Shown here one piece after another: positions 19,860 to 31,230 of a stretch of DNA of 64,000 nucleotides. Position 1 is the first letter of the stretch, and the number at the start of each line of letters is the position of its first letter. Origin of the DNA: Gnetum montanum (Eukaryota > Streptophyta > Gnetopsida > Gnetales > Gnetaceae); NCBI GenBank assembly GCA_015680685.1, contig MNCI01010025.1, positions 75,162 through 139,161 on the forward strand, read 5' to 3'. A program made the translations under genes and the position numbers. The notes under the pieces are model-generated. The model saw only the letters and a program-made list of their open reading frames with translations, did no database searches and had not been told where the DNA came from.

Positions 19860-20560
19860 AAACATCACATGAAGCATAACAAAGTGTCACGCGCAGCGTA
19901 GCATAGCAACTATGTTCTACATAGTGTAGTGTACTAGCTATGCCCTACATAACATAGTGTAGCAGGAAAGTCCTATACAGTGTAGCATAGTAGCCACACT
20001 TTGTACAATAGTAATGGTTGCATTACGCACAATGTAGTAGGACAACGACACCCCATGTAGCGTGGCAAAGTGGCAAGTACAACAAATGCAACAATGCAAC
20101 AAGTGTAATGATATGAGAAGTACAACAAGCACAACATGTATCAGGCATGCCAATGTAGCAAGCAAAACACTCTAACAGTATGGTAGCATAGTGGGCCTTT
20201 AATAGAGTAGTAGCATGACAGATTGCTAGCATAATGGCCTAACGGGCCTATTAATATAGTAGTGGAGCATAACAAGAACTAAAATGTAACAATCTAATAA
20301 TGCCAAGGACCAAAACAACATGGCCTATGAAAAAGAACTTATAGTGTTCCTATTGTCCTAGTCCTACCCCACCACATGAAACACGGCTAGGAAAAACACA
20401 GAGATAATAAACTCTCCCTTTGCTCATGCTATGCTATGCTGGGCATGTGCTACATTGCCCCAAAACTTTGCAAACAAACAATCCCTTCAAAGGGAAGTAT
20501 GCTATGCTAAGTGTGCACTACGTCATCTAGAACTACCCAAACCCCTACGATAGCATAGTG
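19860..20560. repeat. GCTAC-type repeats in antisense intron 1 (B)
   Basis: Many GTAGCATAG, GCTATGCTATGC and CATAGTGTAGC words occur here, in a region that corresponds to intron 1 of the antisense gene. Intron 1 of A (9014-9509) carries the same kind of words near 9358-9430. Confidence 0.6.
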
Positions 20561-21234
20561 ACCATTCTTAACAATGGTGGCTGGGATGGTATCATGCACA
20601 ATTGTAGTATAGCAATTGTACAACCGCTATGGCCAGAGTGGTGACAGCCATGACACAATGGCCAAAACAACAACAAAAGAAATGAAAATAATTGTAGCAA
20701 TGATGACCGTGATGGCCAAAATAGTAACAAAAATGGCAATTTAACCTGATACATCACATAACAAAAATGAGGGTAATGTAGTGACTTATCGAGAAGATGA
20801 AGCCTCCTGATGCTCCTCAACGCTTGCCTTGGAGAGGCGTTCTAGAGTATGCTTCACTTCATCCACCTTTGAAAGTCCTTGATGCCTGCATTTGCTTTTG
20901 TGCACCATTTCATACTCACAATGTTGGGTGTATTAGTTGTATCAGCTACTACGCTACATCTATTACGCTCTTTCTCAGCTCGATCATGCTATGATTTGGG
21001 TGTTGGATTTGATAATGAAAATGACAAGTTTACTTAGGGGTAATGCCCTATTTTTAGACAACGTAGTAAAAAAAACTATCACTTTCATGCCCCAAATAAT
21101 GTAGAACACCTGTATAGCATAGAACTACTATAGCGTGGTGTGTCCTTGCTACAGCGTAGCATCCAACTATAGCATAGCAAGTGGGTCCACTGAAATTTTC
21201 ACTTCATCTTTACAAATTTTACATTCTTATGGTC

Positions 21235-21415
21235 CACCAAGACCTTAAACTAGCAATTTTAACTTATAGTGTAGCCTAGTTATAGTTTTCCATGACCTTA
21301 AACTAGCAATTTTAGCATTCATCTTACATTTTAGACCTAGTGATAGTCCACTACAACCTTAAACTAGCAACTTTAACTCACAATATTACATGGTTATGGT
21401 TTGGTAAGACCTCAA
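21235..21415. repeat. ACCTTAAACTAGCAA repeats between antisense gene and pol (B)
   Basis: Three or four units with (G)ACCTTAAACTAGCAA(C/T)TTT(A/T)A, the reverse complement of TAGTTTAAGGTC seen in A. Preceded at 20930-21234 by the antisense gene's promoter region (degraded TATA word about 21049-21056). Confidence 0.7.
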
Positions 21416-21539
21416 ATTTTCAATTTCATATGTTGCATTATTTCTTTACATATATTCATTACATGTTGTTGATTCAAATAGGTATCACTTGACTTGGTAT
21501 ATTTTATTATTGTGATAGGTCCAATTGAAAAATGGCTAT

Positions 21540-24500
21540 GCATCATGATCTTCGTATGCCTTTAACCTTGATGGGTCCCTATGGCAGATTTACAAGATGC
21601 TTGAATCTAGAATTGGTAGACTTTGAATTATCCTCTTGTGACATTCACGTGGTGTCCTTAGAAGCACCCATGGACTAGCCTGAACACCTAGTCCAGGCCC
21701 TAGACTTAGAGGCTAGGGATGTAACTAAGAACCCCCTTATTAAAATCCCTGTAACTACCTCTAGAGGTGAAGCAAAAACCTTAAAAGTTAGCTCCCTATT
21801 ACATTCATAGGTACATCAAAACATCTTGAAAGTTCTCAATGATAATGTTAAAGTGGTTGCATGGTCATATGATGACATGCCAGGCTTGGACCCATAGCTC
21901 ATACAACACAACATTATCCTAGATTCGTGTGGCAAGGTAGTCAACCGAAAGACTCACAAAATCAAACCAAAGATTGCACTAGCTGTACATAATGAAATCA
22001 CCACGCTTTATCAAGATCATTTCATTCAGGCAGTTGATTACTCAGAATGGGTATTGAACATTGTTGTAGTTTCTAAGTAAATGGAAGGTATAAAAATTTG
22101 TATAGACTTTCGATACTTGAACAAAGAAATGATTAAGGATTACTTCCCATTGCCAAGTATCGATCAACTTATCAACACTATGGCTGGTCATGCCTTACTC
22201 TCCTTCATGGATGGGTTCTCAAGCTATAACCAGATCTATATAAACTTGGAGCATCAATTGGAAACCACCTTGATGACCCCTTGGGGAACCTTTTGTTATA
22301 CAATGATGTCCTGTGGATTGAAAAACGTTGTAGCAACCTATCAATGAGCAATGACATACATTTTTAGTGACTACCTCTTGGAAAGATTAAATGATTATGT
22401 TGATGACATAGCAATCAAGTCTAAGGAAGCTGTTGATCATCCCAATGATCTAAATATAGTTCTCCAACATTGTCATAGGCATGACCTACGCCTAAACACT
22501 AGGAAATATGTTTTTCAATTTAAAATTAGATGCATTTTAGGTTTTGTAATCTTGGAAATAGGGACACGAGTGGACCTTGATAAGGTGATGGCCATTGTCA
22601 ACCTAGAACCACCTACAAATATTAAAGATATACCTAGGTTGCAAGGTAGAGTACAATAGATCAGAAGGTTTATCATGAGGTTGATAGACAAACTGCACCC
22701 CATGTAACACCTACTTAAGAAGGGGGTTTACTTTGAGTGGACAAGTCAATGTCAACAAGGCTTTGATAACCTAAAGAAAGAAATTTTACATCTCTTGACT
22801 GTTCACCCACCATAGAGGGTTAAGCCTTTCTACATGTACCTTGCTACCTTAGAAAAATCTATTGCCACACTATTATGTCAAAAAAGAGATGACGGATCTG
22901 AAATCCTGGTCTACTATCTAAGCCATGCATTAATAGCTTATGAGGTAAAGTACAATGAGGTAGAGAAAAATTGTCTCACCCTAGTGTTTACACTCAAAAA
23001 CATGGAGACATTACTTGTTTTGTAGAAAATTTAACATCATATGTAAAAGAAACATACTTCGAGCTATCGCAACTAACTTATATGAAAGTAGTAGGATAGC
23101 CTGATGGAAATTTATAATAGTGGAATTCGATTTACATTATATGGCACAATCATCAACAAAGTATCAAGCAATAGCCACATAGCTTACAACTTCACCCATT
23201 GATGATTAGACAATAATAGAACCCAAATTCCCAGATGAACATATCAATAGCCTAAGCTCTATACCATCTTATTTTGAAGCAAGTTTACATTTTGATGGTG
23301 CTTCAACTACACAAGGTGGTTTCACCGCTATAGTTCTTACATTTCCCTCTGGGGAAATTTGACCCTTCACGTATCATTTTACATTCCTTTGCATAAACAA
23401 TGTAGCTAAATACGAAGGACTCCTTAGGGGCCTTCTAGTAGATCAAGAGTTGAGGATCCCACATTTGGAAATTCAGGGTGACTCCCAACTAGTTATCAAC
23501 CAAATCACTGAAGTTTACATCTACAAGGCTTCACATTTGAAACCTTATTATGACTTAGCCAAGAGTCAACTAAAGTAGTTCACAACATTAGACATCCAAC
23601 ATGTGCCTCACAACGAAAACACTGTAGTAGATTCACTAGCCATGTTAGCATTAAATGTGCCATCACACATGTTTGCTACCTTGCCTACTTTAATAATAGA
23701 ATGCATCAATCCTATTAATCAAGTGGCACACATTGCATCTATAAGTGCAATAGGTACCCAAGAGTGGTACATAAACATTAAAGCTTACCTTCAACATGCT
23801 CAACCCCCACATGGCTTGACATTTACTCAAAAGGGTGCAATATAGAAATGAGCCCAGTAGTATGTCGTAATAGAAGATAATACCTTATGCAAACACTCCT
23901 TTGATGGGATACTGCTAGTGTGCATTAGTGGGGAATAAGTGCAAAATATTGTTAATGAAGTCCATGAGGGACTATGTGGAAGGCACATAGCCCCCAGAGC
24001 TATGGCAGCAAAAATTAGATGCTTAGGTTACTATTAGCCTTACATAGAGTGAGAGTGCCTTGCCAAAGTTAGGACGTGCAATGTATGTTAACGCCATGCA
24101 AACCTCATACTTGTGTTGCCTACTGAATTACATCCTAGAAAGATTACGTGGCCTTTTCAATGTTGGGGACTAGAGATCATAGGAACCATCACACCTAAGT
24201 CTTCTACAGACCATAGCTTCATTATTACTACAACCGAATACTTCACAAAGTTGGTAGAGGTCATTCCCATAAGAAAAACCACATCTCAACAGGTTTTCCA
24301 CTTTATCCTACATAACATAGTAATAAGATTTGGTATTGTGATGGAAAATGGACCAGAATTTAGTAGTGTAGAAACCAAAACCTTTTGTGAAAACCTTGGC
24401 ATAAAACACTCTTTTTCATCACCATACTACCCATAGGAAAATGGTCAGGCAGATGCAACAAACAAGGTCATCATCAACTTTCTCAAAAAGATGCTCAGTA

Positions 24501-24991
24501 GCAGCAAGAGGCGATGGCATGAGTAAATCCTCTATGTGTTGTGGGCTTACTATATGACATGCAGAACTGCTACAGGTGAGACTCATACAATCTCATTTAT
24601 GGATTTGAAGTGGTGTGACCTCTTGGATTGTAGGTTTCATCACTTCAGATGATCCTCTCAAATGTTGTAGATGAGGCTCAAAACAATGAGTCAAGGATCA
24701 TTAATCTTGATTCCATAGAGGAGGAGTGTGGCCAAACACTTGGTCACATTGAATGATACTAGGATAAACAACGGTAAAAGGACCAATACAATTTACATCA
24801 ATGGCCCATCAAGAAGGTGGACCTGGTCCTCAAGGCTGTTCATGAACTTGTGAGAAAATTCCTAGCCATCTGGGAAGGTCCTTTCATAGTTACGAAAGCC
24901 TATGAGAATGGGGCATTCAAACTAGTTGATATGAATGGCAATGAGTTCCAAAATCCCGTCAACCATTTGTACCTCAAGCCATACTACGTCT
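21540..24991 (+). pseudogene. pol: Tat-lineage pol of element B: RT, two RNases H, integrase
   Basis: The order is the same as in A: linker (21540-22030), RT (22030-22680; FPLPSIDQLINTM, FMDGFSSYNQIY, YVDDIAIKSK), first RNase H (22690-23030; KPFYMYLATLEKSIATLL), second RNase H (23270-23700; LHFDGASTTQGG, GDSQLVINQI, HVPHNENTVVDSLA), integrase zinc finger (about 23945-24095; EVHEGLCGRH to CNVC), integrase core (24113-24540; WPFQCWGLEIIG, MENGPEF, SPYYP.ENGQADATNK) and C-terminus to 24991. The frame is nearly continuous, broken mostly by single stop codons. Of the first nine stops I read, six are TAG, two TAA and one TGA. Both integrase Asp positions read as Glu (GLEIIG, MENGP), so integrase would be inactive. 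Confidence 0.92.
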
Positions 24992-25019
24992 GATGCAAAG
25001 GATTACATCAGATACAAAG

Positions 25020-25530
25020 CAAGGTAAGAAAAGATTTTCTATGAGGTAAAACTGGCACAACATGTACGCTATGATGTAAAACTGGCATAGAACGTTTGAT
25101 ACGATGTAAAACTAGCACAACACATCCGCTATGATCTAAAACTAGCACAGAACATCTGATACGATGTAAAATTGGCACAGATAGTTTGCTATGACTATAA
25201 ACTGGCACAACATGTCTATTGCGACGTAAAACAAGTGTAGCACGTCTGATACAACATAAAAATGGCATAGCATGTCCACTATGACGTGAAACTAGCACAA
25301 TGCATCTACTACGATTTAAAATTGGCATAGCACGTCTGCTATGATATAAAATTGGCACAACATGTCCTTGGGCTATGACGTAAAACTAGCACCAATATCA
25401 TGGTCTGCTATGACCTTAAACTAGCCATCCATTATCCTCTTTAACATTAAACTAGCACAATAGTCTACTAGGGCCTTAAACTAGCACATCACGATCTGCT
25501 GGGACCTTAAACTAGCACACCTGATAGTTA
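25020..25530. repeat. 30-base minisatellite downstream of integrase (B)
   Basis: About sixteen units spaced almost exactly 30 bases apart, consensus near GCTATGATGTAAAACTAGCACAACATGTC, ending in three or four ACCTTAAACTAGCAC forms. It is the reverse-complement form of the TAGTTTAAGGTC repeats of A and in the same place relative to integrase. Confidence 0.9.
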
Positions 25531-25822
25531 AATAAGACTTTACACTAGGTTCTTAGTGTATCACTTCCTGGCACATAGATGTGACTCTTATGAACAAGTG
25601 AGCATGCACATTTTCAAAATTTTTGGACAACACGGGGTAGGATGTTTCAGTTCTAGAATGTAGTTCACATCATTAACGAAAAATCCTCTAGAACACATGT
25701 AGTTTCATTGCCCCTAGCATCTTGTTGATCTTCCAGAGATGTTGTTTGACATCTTGCTAACCTTCTAGAGCTACTACTACCATAGCCAATCATCCTAGCA
25801 GTAGCTCTTACTATCAACACCT

Positions 25823-26140
25823 ACTGCTAGAGTCCTAGCACTATTGTGGCCTAGCCATAAGGTTGCCATCCTCTAGCCCTCGTCATCATTCGAGTCCAAG
25901 AGGCATCCAGCTATTAGGTTTCTCACCTTGTAGCTGGACTACATGATGTTTGCCTTGGACAAGAAATCCTAAGCACCTGCATCATCATCGGTCCTAGCCT
26001 CTTTAGTGCTAACCTTTCTGGCCTCTCACTACCAGAACTTGTGTTGGCCTTCCTACTTTGGACATCATGCATGTCAAACACAATGCTCACCACTTGAGCA
26101 GTGTCCAGAGCAAGAAGGAATTTGTGCTCACTTCACTTGA
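25823..26140 (+). pseudogene. Conserved sense ORF between integrase and polypurine tract (B)
   Basis: Reads TARVLALLWPSHKVAIL and ends at TGA 26138-26140, with a few internal TAG codons. It corresponds residue by residue to the 99-codon frame of A (3790-4089). The remainder of the tail (25531-25822 and 26141-26978) shows no other gene. A purine-rich run lies at 26558-26600. Confidence 0.4.
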
Positions 26141-26978
26141 TGGCCATTTTTTTGGTTTTTTCTCTGTTGTGTTTGAAGGACAAAAGCCAAGATGACATCA
26201 TTTAGAGATATGTTTCACCACCAGGGCAAGGTACTACACTACTCCAAAGCACCTGCTTTGATCAACCTAGCTACTTGAGAGTGCATACCATACTCTTCCT
26301 TTCAGCCAACTTAATCCCTATTCCCTATACTTGTAGTCTTTCACATCCCCTTTATAAGCTTTTTGAATGCACAAAAAAGCCTTTCACATACCCAAACCTC
26401 AAGTCCATGATGTGCATAATGCAACTTGCCCCATGGGAAGCATGTGTAGGCAGATTAAAGCCTCACATTGGTGTAACATAACACATCTCGGGTAGGAAAC
26501 ACCTATCTTGCAATAATAAAAAAGTTGTTTGTAAGTGAATGTGGGTGTACAGCAAAGGAAAAGAAAAAGAAAAATGAAAAAGAGAAAAAAAATATCAAAA
26601 AAATTTGCTAAAGAAAATGACACTGCAGTTGCTATACAATCACTTTAGTTGTAAATTGACCATATCTAAGCACTCTAGTGAGAGGTCAAAGTCCAACAAA
26701 GAAAGACACCCATACGTGCCGACTCCCTCATAACCACTCTGACAAGGGATCATGCTATGGCAATAGTTTTTCAAAGTGTTGCATTTTACATTCATTTCTT
26801 CCCTGAACCTATTTACAAAAATCCATCCATTGTCCCCTATCCTACATCACTCTCCTAGTACTCTTGAACGTAGCAAAGTGTCATCCTAGTGGGCATTGAA
26901 GAGTGATGCTAGCATCTTGTTCCTCATGCTGTTTTGTATTCTTTGTCAACATCTCTAGACTAGATCCTCTATACGTCA

Positions 26979-26993
26979 ACAAAGAGGGGTAGT
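26979..26993 (+). other. Polypurine tract of element B
   Basis: ACAAAGAGGGGTAGT directly precedes the LTR start TAAAACACC. Eleven of the fifteen bases, including ACAAAGAGGGG, match the tract of A. Confidence 0.8.
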
Positions 26994-29157
26994 TAAAACA
27001 CCATAAATTTTTAGGACTCTCATGACTCAGCATAGTCCTAAAATTCAGGCAAGGATCATTGCAAGCATGGTGCCATGATTGACCATGCAAACAACATGGT
27101 ACCCTAGAAGTCCTAACACCTACAAGATTACTTCTGAGCCTACCAAATACCCTTTGTAGCATAGTCAATGTAGCACCCAGCCACAAGGACAGTTTGCATG
27201 AAAGAGGTACTAGGGGTAGACCATACAATCTGATAAATTTTCTATCTCCCAGGCTGACAAGCTTGCTACACCCTCTAGCTTGCCTAACTTAACACTTGAC
27301 CTAGCAAATGGTCTACCGAGGGACCATGCTAAGAGTTGTCAAAGGTTTTTAGGATGAGAAAAATAGTTTGGCAAGTTTTCTAACTACGAGACTTGCTACA
27401 ATGCACAATGTAGCATACCTTGAGGAGATTGAACAAGCATCAAAGATATAGTTGCCAATAACTTGACCCCCAGGGTACCTACCCCATTTCATTCTTAAAG
27501 CATGAACAACATGACAAATAAAAAATTTGGTAAATCTTATCAAAGGTCCTCTTCATTTGAGTGCTACACTGTCCTATGCTACACAACATAGCATAGTGTA
27601 GTAGGGTTTTTCTGTGGCAATGCTTCCGCACAGACTAATTTTGGTGAAGTAAACATATTTTCCCTTGCATTGACCATCAAGAATGCTTGTTTTTCCATCA
27701 CACTAGGACATGATCATCATCCTATGACAAAATATTTGTAAAATGAGTCAAAATATAAGAAACACAAGGTGCTATGCTATGCAGCGTAGTACAATGTAGC
27801 AGTGAAAGAATGCACAAAGGTCCTTTTCCAAGTGATTTCAACAAAGGAATTGCACTTGGCCACACTCCAATATTCAAGACAACCTGTCCCACTTCACCCT
27901 TGGGCACCAAGAAAATTTTCTTGACAAATAATTACAAATTAGACAGGCATTCATGTCACTTCTGGCTACACTATGCTATGCAGTGCCATGCTGCATAGTG
28001 TAGCATAGCATAGCAAGGACACAAAGCATAAGAGCATTCCAAGGATGAACTTTGCAGATCCCAGGACCTTTTAGCAGAAAGACAAGGTTGTAGTTGCTTG
28101 CTTGGCGAAGCCTCAGATAGGTATTTTTGGCTTTCGAGCAAGGTTCCTCTTGTACTGATGGATATTCTATGTAGCATAGCACAACGTAATGTTTGAGTGC
28201 TTATGCTATAGTGTAAGTAGCATAACACTCACATGAAAGCCTCAAAATATCTTTGGTGAGCTCCAAAACTTGTTGGTAATGGTCACTCTCATCTCAACAT
28301 CTCTTCAATGGACAAAATCAGCAAGTTTTCTTTGTTTTTCATGCCCTTGACTATTCCCAAAGTTGTTCCTATGCTTTATCTCACTCACAAGGGTAGGGAA
28401 GATGTAGTCCTAGAGCACAAGCTCCAGTTTGCATTCATTGTTAGCATTCACTATAGTAAACATGGAAGTTCCCTGGATTTTGGCACATGTAGTCTGAGCG
28501 GTATGGTCACAACGTAGTAGGTTTCACATCCAACATCACACAATAGCATGGCACATCCACATTTGTACCCTGTGCAGCCCACGACACGTGGTGTCCAAAC
28601 CACATGTTTCTCCTACTCCCAGCTCTATAAATACCTTGGCAAATAGCATTCAAAGGGTTGGCTTTTGGAATCATCTTTCCTGTAGTTAGATTTTAAGGTT
28701 GGCTTTTGGCATTGTTGGCTTGGAGGATCACCTTTCTGGCAGTTGGCTTCAATGATTGGCATTTTGACATTATGGCTTTCTGGCGACTAGTTTTGGCAAA
28801 GACACTGGCAAGAAGAAGGTTCTTATTAGCAAGCTGTTAGTAGCAATTCAAGAAGCTATGACCATATTGCTTCATTGTAAGCTGTGCCTATTCACACCAT
28901 GCATCAGTTGTATACCTTTCAGCCAAATAAAGATCAAATCCTAGATCTTGGGGTGGTGCACCTTCTTACTCAAGCTTGTTCATTTTGTTTTGCCATTATC
29001 ATTTTTGCATTATTCTCTATCAGTTTACATTTTCTGCTTCTTAAGTTATACATAATATCTTTAAAATGATCATCTAAAAAAGGTTATTGTACATCAATTA
29101 AGTCCCTATCTAATCAACTAGACCATTCAGGGCAGCCTACTTCCATCTACTCCAGCA
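26994..29157 (+). repeat. 3' LTR of Tat element B
   Basis: Begins TAAAACACCATAAATTTTTAGG after the polypurine tract and ends CTCCAGCA. About 2.16 kb. Shared blocks with the A LTR: the start; ATAGTTTGGCAAGTTTTCTAA near 27361; GCTAC palindromes (27560-27610, 27765-27800, 27965-28015, 28165-28215); G-box and TATA; and the 3' block around 29083-29150 (AATTAAGTCCCTATCTAATC versus A's AATTAAGTCCCTATCTGATT). No gene is evident inside; scattered open frames are not conserved. Confidence 0.75.
28585..28633 (+). promoter_or_regulatory. LTR promoter of B: G-box and TATA box
   Basis: CACGTG (28585-28590) and TATAAATA (28626-28633) with 35 bases between, the same words and spacing as in the A LTR. The context CTCTATAAATACC is a strong plant TATA box. 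Confidence 0.75.
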
Positions 29158-29245
29158 CAACCCTCACATGGATCTGGGGTTAGGCTATATGCTTGGTGAT
29201 CTCTTGGTATTCCAGCCACTAACGTTTTCAGTCGCTACACCCTAG
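29158..29245 (+). repeat. Leader remnant after the B LTR, junction with element C
   Basis: After the LTR edge, CAACCCTCACATGG takes the place of A's TGGCCCTCCCATAG, and GGTATTCCAGCCACTAACG, TTTTCAGTCGCTACA match A's leader (18047-18008 on the minus strand). Around 29236-29246 this stops and minus-strand RNase H coding of element C begins. An internal leader after a 3' LTR is the same tandem pattern as at 1656. Confidence 0.6.
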
Positions 29246-31230
29246 TTACTTAGTTAACCATAAGATCAGAATCACCATTGATCATTAATCACTTGATTCC
29301 TAGGTCATGAGCCAACATCACCCCTCTAATCAAACCCTCATACTTTGTTATGTTTTTGGTACATGAAAATTAAAAATGGTAGGCAAAGGATCAGATTTCA
29401 CTAAATGGGAATGTTATAATGGTAGTAGCATTGGCCCCATGGGTAGTTGAAGCTTTTTTAAAGTGCATGACCACCTCATAATCCTTAGGAATTTGGCTAA
29501 CCATGTTGAAATGTTCATAAGGGAACTCACGATCTATGGTTGCATGGTAATTAATAGGCAAAATAGTTAGATGTATGGCTACAAGTTGACCTTTTGTTAA
29601 GGATTGAGAGAGGTAATGAAGGTTAAACTCTATTGTTAAGGCTTTCCATTGAATTATATAACTACTTTCATAAATATTGGTTTTTATGACTCTAAGTACA
29701 TTATCTTTGTAAATGACATTGACCTAGCTTCTGAAGAGGTAGTGTCTCCACTTCTTCAATGAGAAGACTAGTGCTAGACAATACTTGTCCACTTTAGTGT
29801 ATTAGGTCTTGTGGGCAATGAATGCATGCCTAAGGTAGTATACTAGCATTTTTGATCCATCATCACATTTTTGATAGAGCATAGAGGCAATGGTTGTGTC
29901 AGTGATAACAAGGTAGATGTAGAACTATTTAACTTCTTGGGGAGGATATATTTTTTGTAACTATACAAACTCTTACTTCAGATTTTCAAAGGCCTCTTGG
30001 CATTGAGCTATTCACTCATAGTGAGTCCCTTTCTTAAGAAAGTGTTACATGGATTGTAAATTATCCATAATCATAGTGATAAACCTAAGGATAAATTATA
30101 ATCTACCTTGTAATCCCTGAAGCTCCTTAAGGTTGGCATGTATCACTAATTTGGATATGGCCTTAACCTTATCAAGATTGAGACATATCCTTGCTTCGAT
30201 ATACTACAAAGCCAAGCATCTTGTTGGTCTTGACACCAAAGATAGACTTCTTGGGATTAAGCCTAACCTCAAAATTGAGGCATATATTAAGCACAAGATC
30301 TAGGCCATTAGCATGGTTGTTGGTTACTTTTAACTTAATGACTATGTTATCTATGTAATCATTAAGCAAAGGTAGCATGTAATCACTAAAGATATAGGTC
30401 ATGACTCTTTGGTAAGTTACTCCTATGTTCTTAAGGCCAAAGTGCATCATAGTATAGAAAAAGGTACCTTAAGGGGTCATGAAGGTCATGTGAAGTTGAT
30501 GTTTTGTGTTGATCCTAATCTAGTTATGCCTTGAAAATCCATCCATAAATCATAATAAGGCATGTCCAACCATAGTATTAATAAGTTGATCTATAGTATG
30601 TAAAGGAAACTCATCCTTGATGGTTGTATTATTTAGGTCTTGGATATTGATGAAAATATGAACACTCTTATCCTTCTTAGGGAATACCACTATATTGGAC
30701 ACCCATTCTAGGTAGTCGATAGCCCTAATGAAACATGCTTGGTAGAGTTTTGTGATTTCATCATAAACTGCCAAGGCCAAATCAAGTATAATATTATATA
30801 CTTTTTGCTTACTTGGTCTAATGTTAGGATCTAGTATGATGTTGTGTTGTACTAGGTGTGAGTCTAGGCCTAACATATCTTCATATCACTAGGTAAAGAC
30901 CTTAATATTGTCTTGAAGGACCTTGGTGATGTCTTGATCCTATTGAGGTTCCAATGAGAAACTTAGCTTTAGCATTCTCTCCTTGTCACTATGTGTTGTT
31001 ATAGAAAACTCAATAAAAAATTCTTTAGTTACGTTGTTTGAATCTAATTCAAGGGTCTAGAGTAGGTTTTCAAACCATTCTAGAGGTTTCTCGATTAATG
31101 CTATATGGTCCACAAGATCCTCAGGCTTAAGATCTAGGAAATCAAGGTCAATACATCATTCAACATCAGTATGTGGTCTACATAGGCTAAAAGGTAACTT
31201 GATCTACTTCTAGGTACTCATACTTTAGTC
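29246..31230 (-). pseudogene. pol: Tat-lineage pol of element C, truncated
   Basis: Right to left: linker and RT N-terminal part (about 31230-30550; VSNIVVFPKKDKSVHIF, FPLHTIDQLINTMVGHALL), RT palm (30450-30172; FGLKNIGVTYQRVM, YIDNIVIKLK with the second catalytic Asp changed to Asn), first RNase H (about 30060-29650) and second RNase H (about 29500-29246; INGDSDLMVN). It stops inside the second RNase H, so integrase, tail and 3' LTR are gone. More diverged from A and B than they are from each other. Confidence 0.88.

Larger units (their letters stand above)
19531..20913 (-). pseudogene. Antisense gene of element B: exon 1, intron 1, part of exon 2
   Basis: Exon 1 runs on the minus strand from ATG at 20913 (or 20908) to 20786 and reads KVDEVKHTLERLSKASVEE, ending ASSSR then TAA at the donor; A has RVEEVKKTLGHAPQA at the same place and C ends exon 1 with SSSSHQR. 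Intron 1 begins GTCACTAC and contains GCTAC repeats, as in A. Exon 2 survives as about 19664-19531. Its DNA lines up with A near 9590-9690 (shared words include TTTCAGTGTGATCAT versus TTTAGTGTGATCAT). It is cut at 19531 by the 5' LTR of element A. The gene is on the strand opposite to B's pol, as in A and C. The region has three Ns. Confidence 0.65.

Noticed and set aside
21540-24991. TAG read as a sense codon because stops in pol are mostly TAG
   Set aside because: This is plant nuclear retroelement DNA. TAA and TGA also occur, and methylation-driven C-to-T change explains the bias.
25008-25358. Minus-strand 116-codon frame with a repeating ten-residue pattern (RAMPVL / VLVSRHSGHA-like)
   Set aside because: The pattern is a by-product of the 30-base minisatellite, whose length is a multiple of three. 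It is not conserved in A.
27971-28228. Cys/His-rich minus-strand frames in the B LTR
   Set aside because: They come from GCTA palindromes inside the LTR and have no counterpart in the A LTRs.
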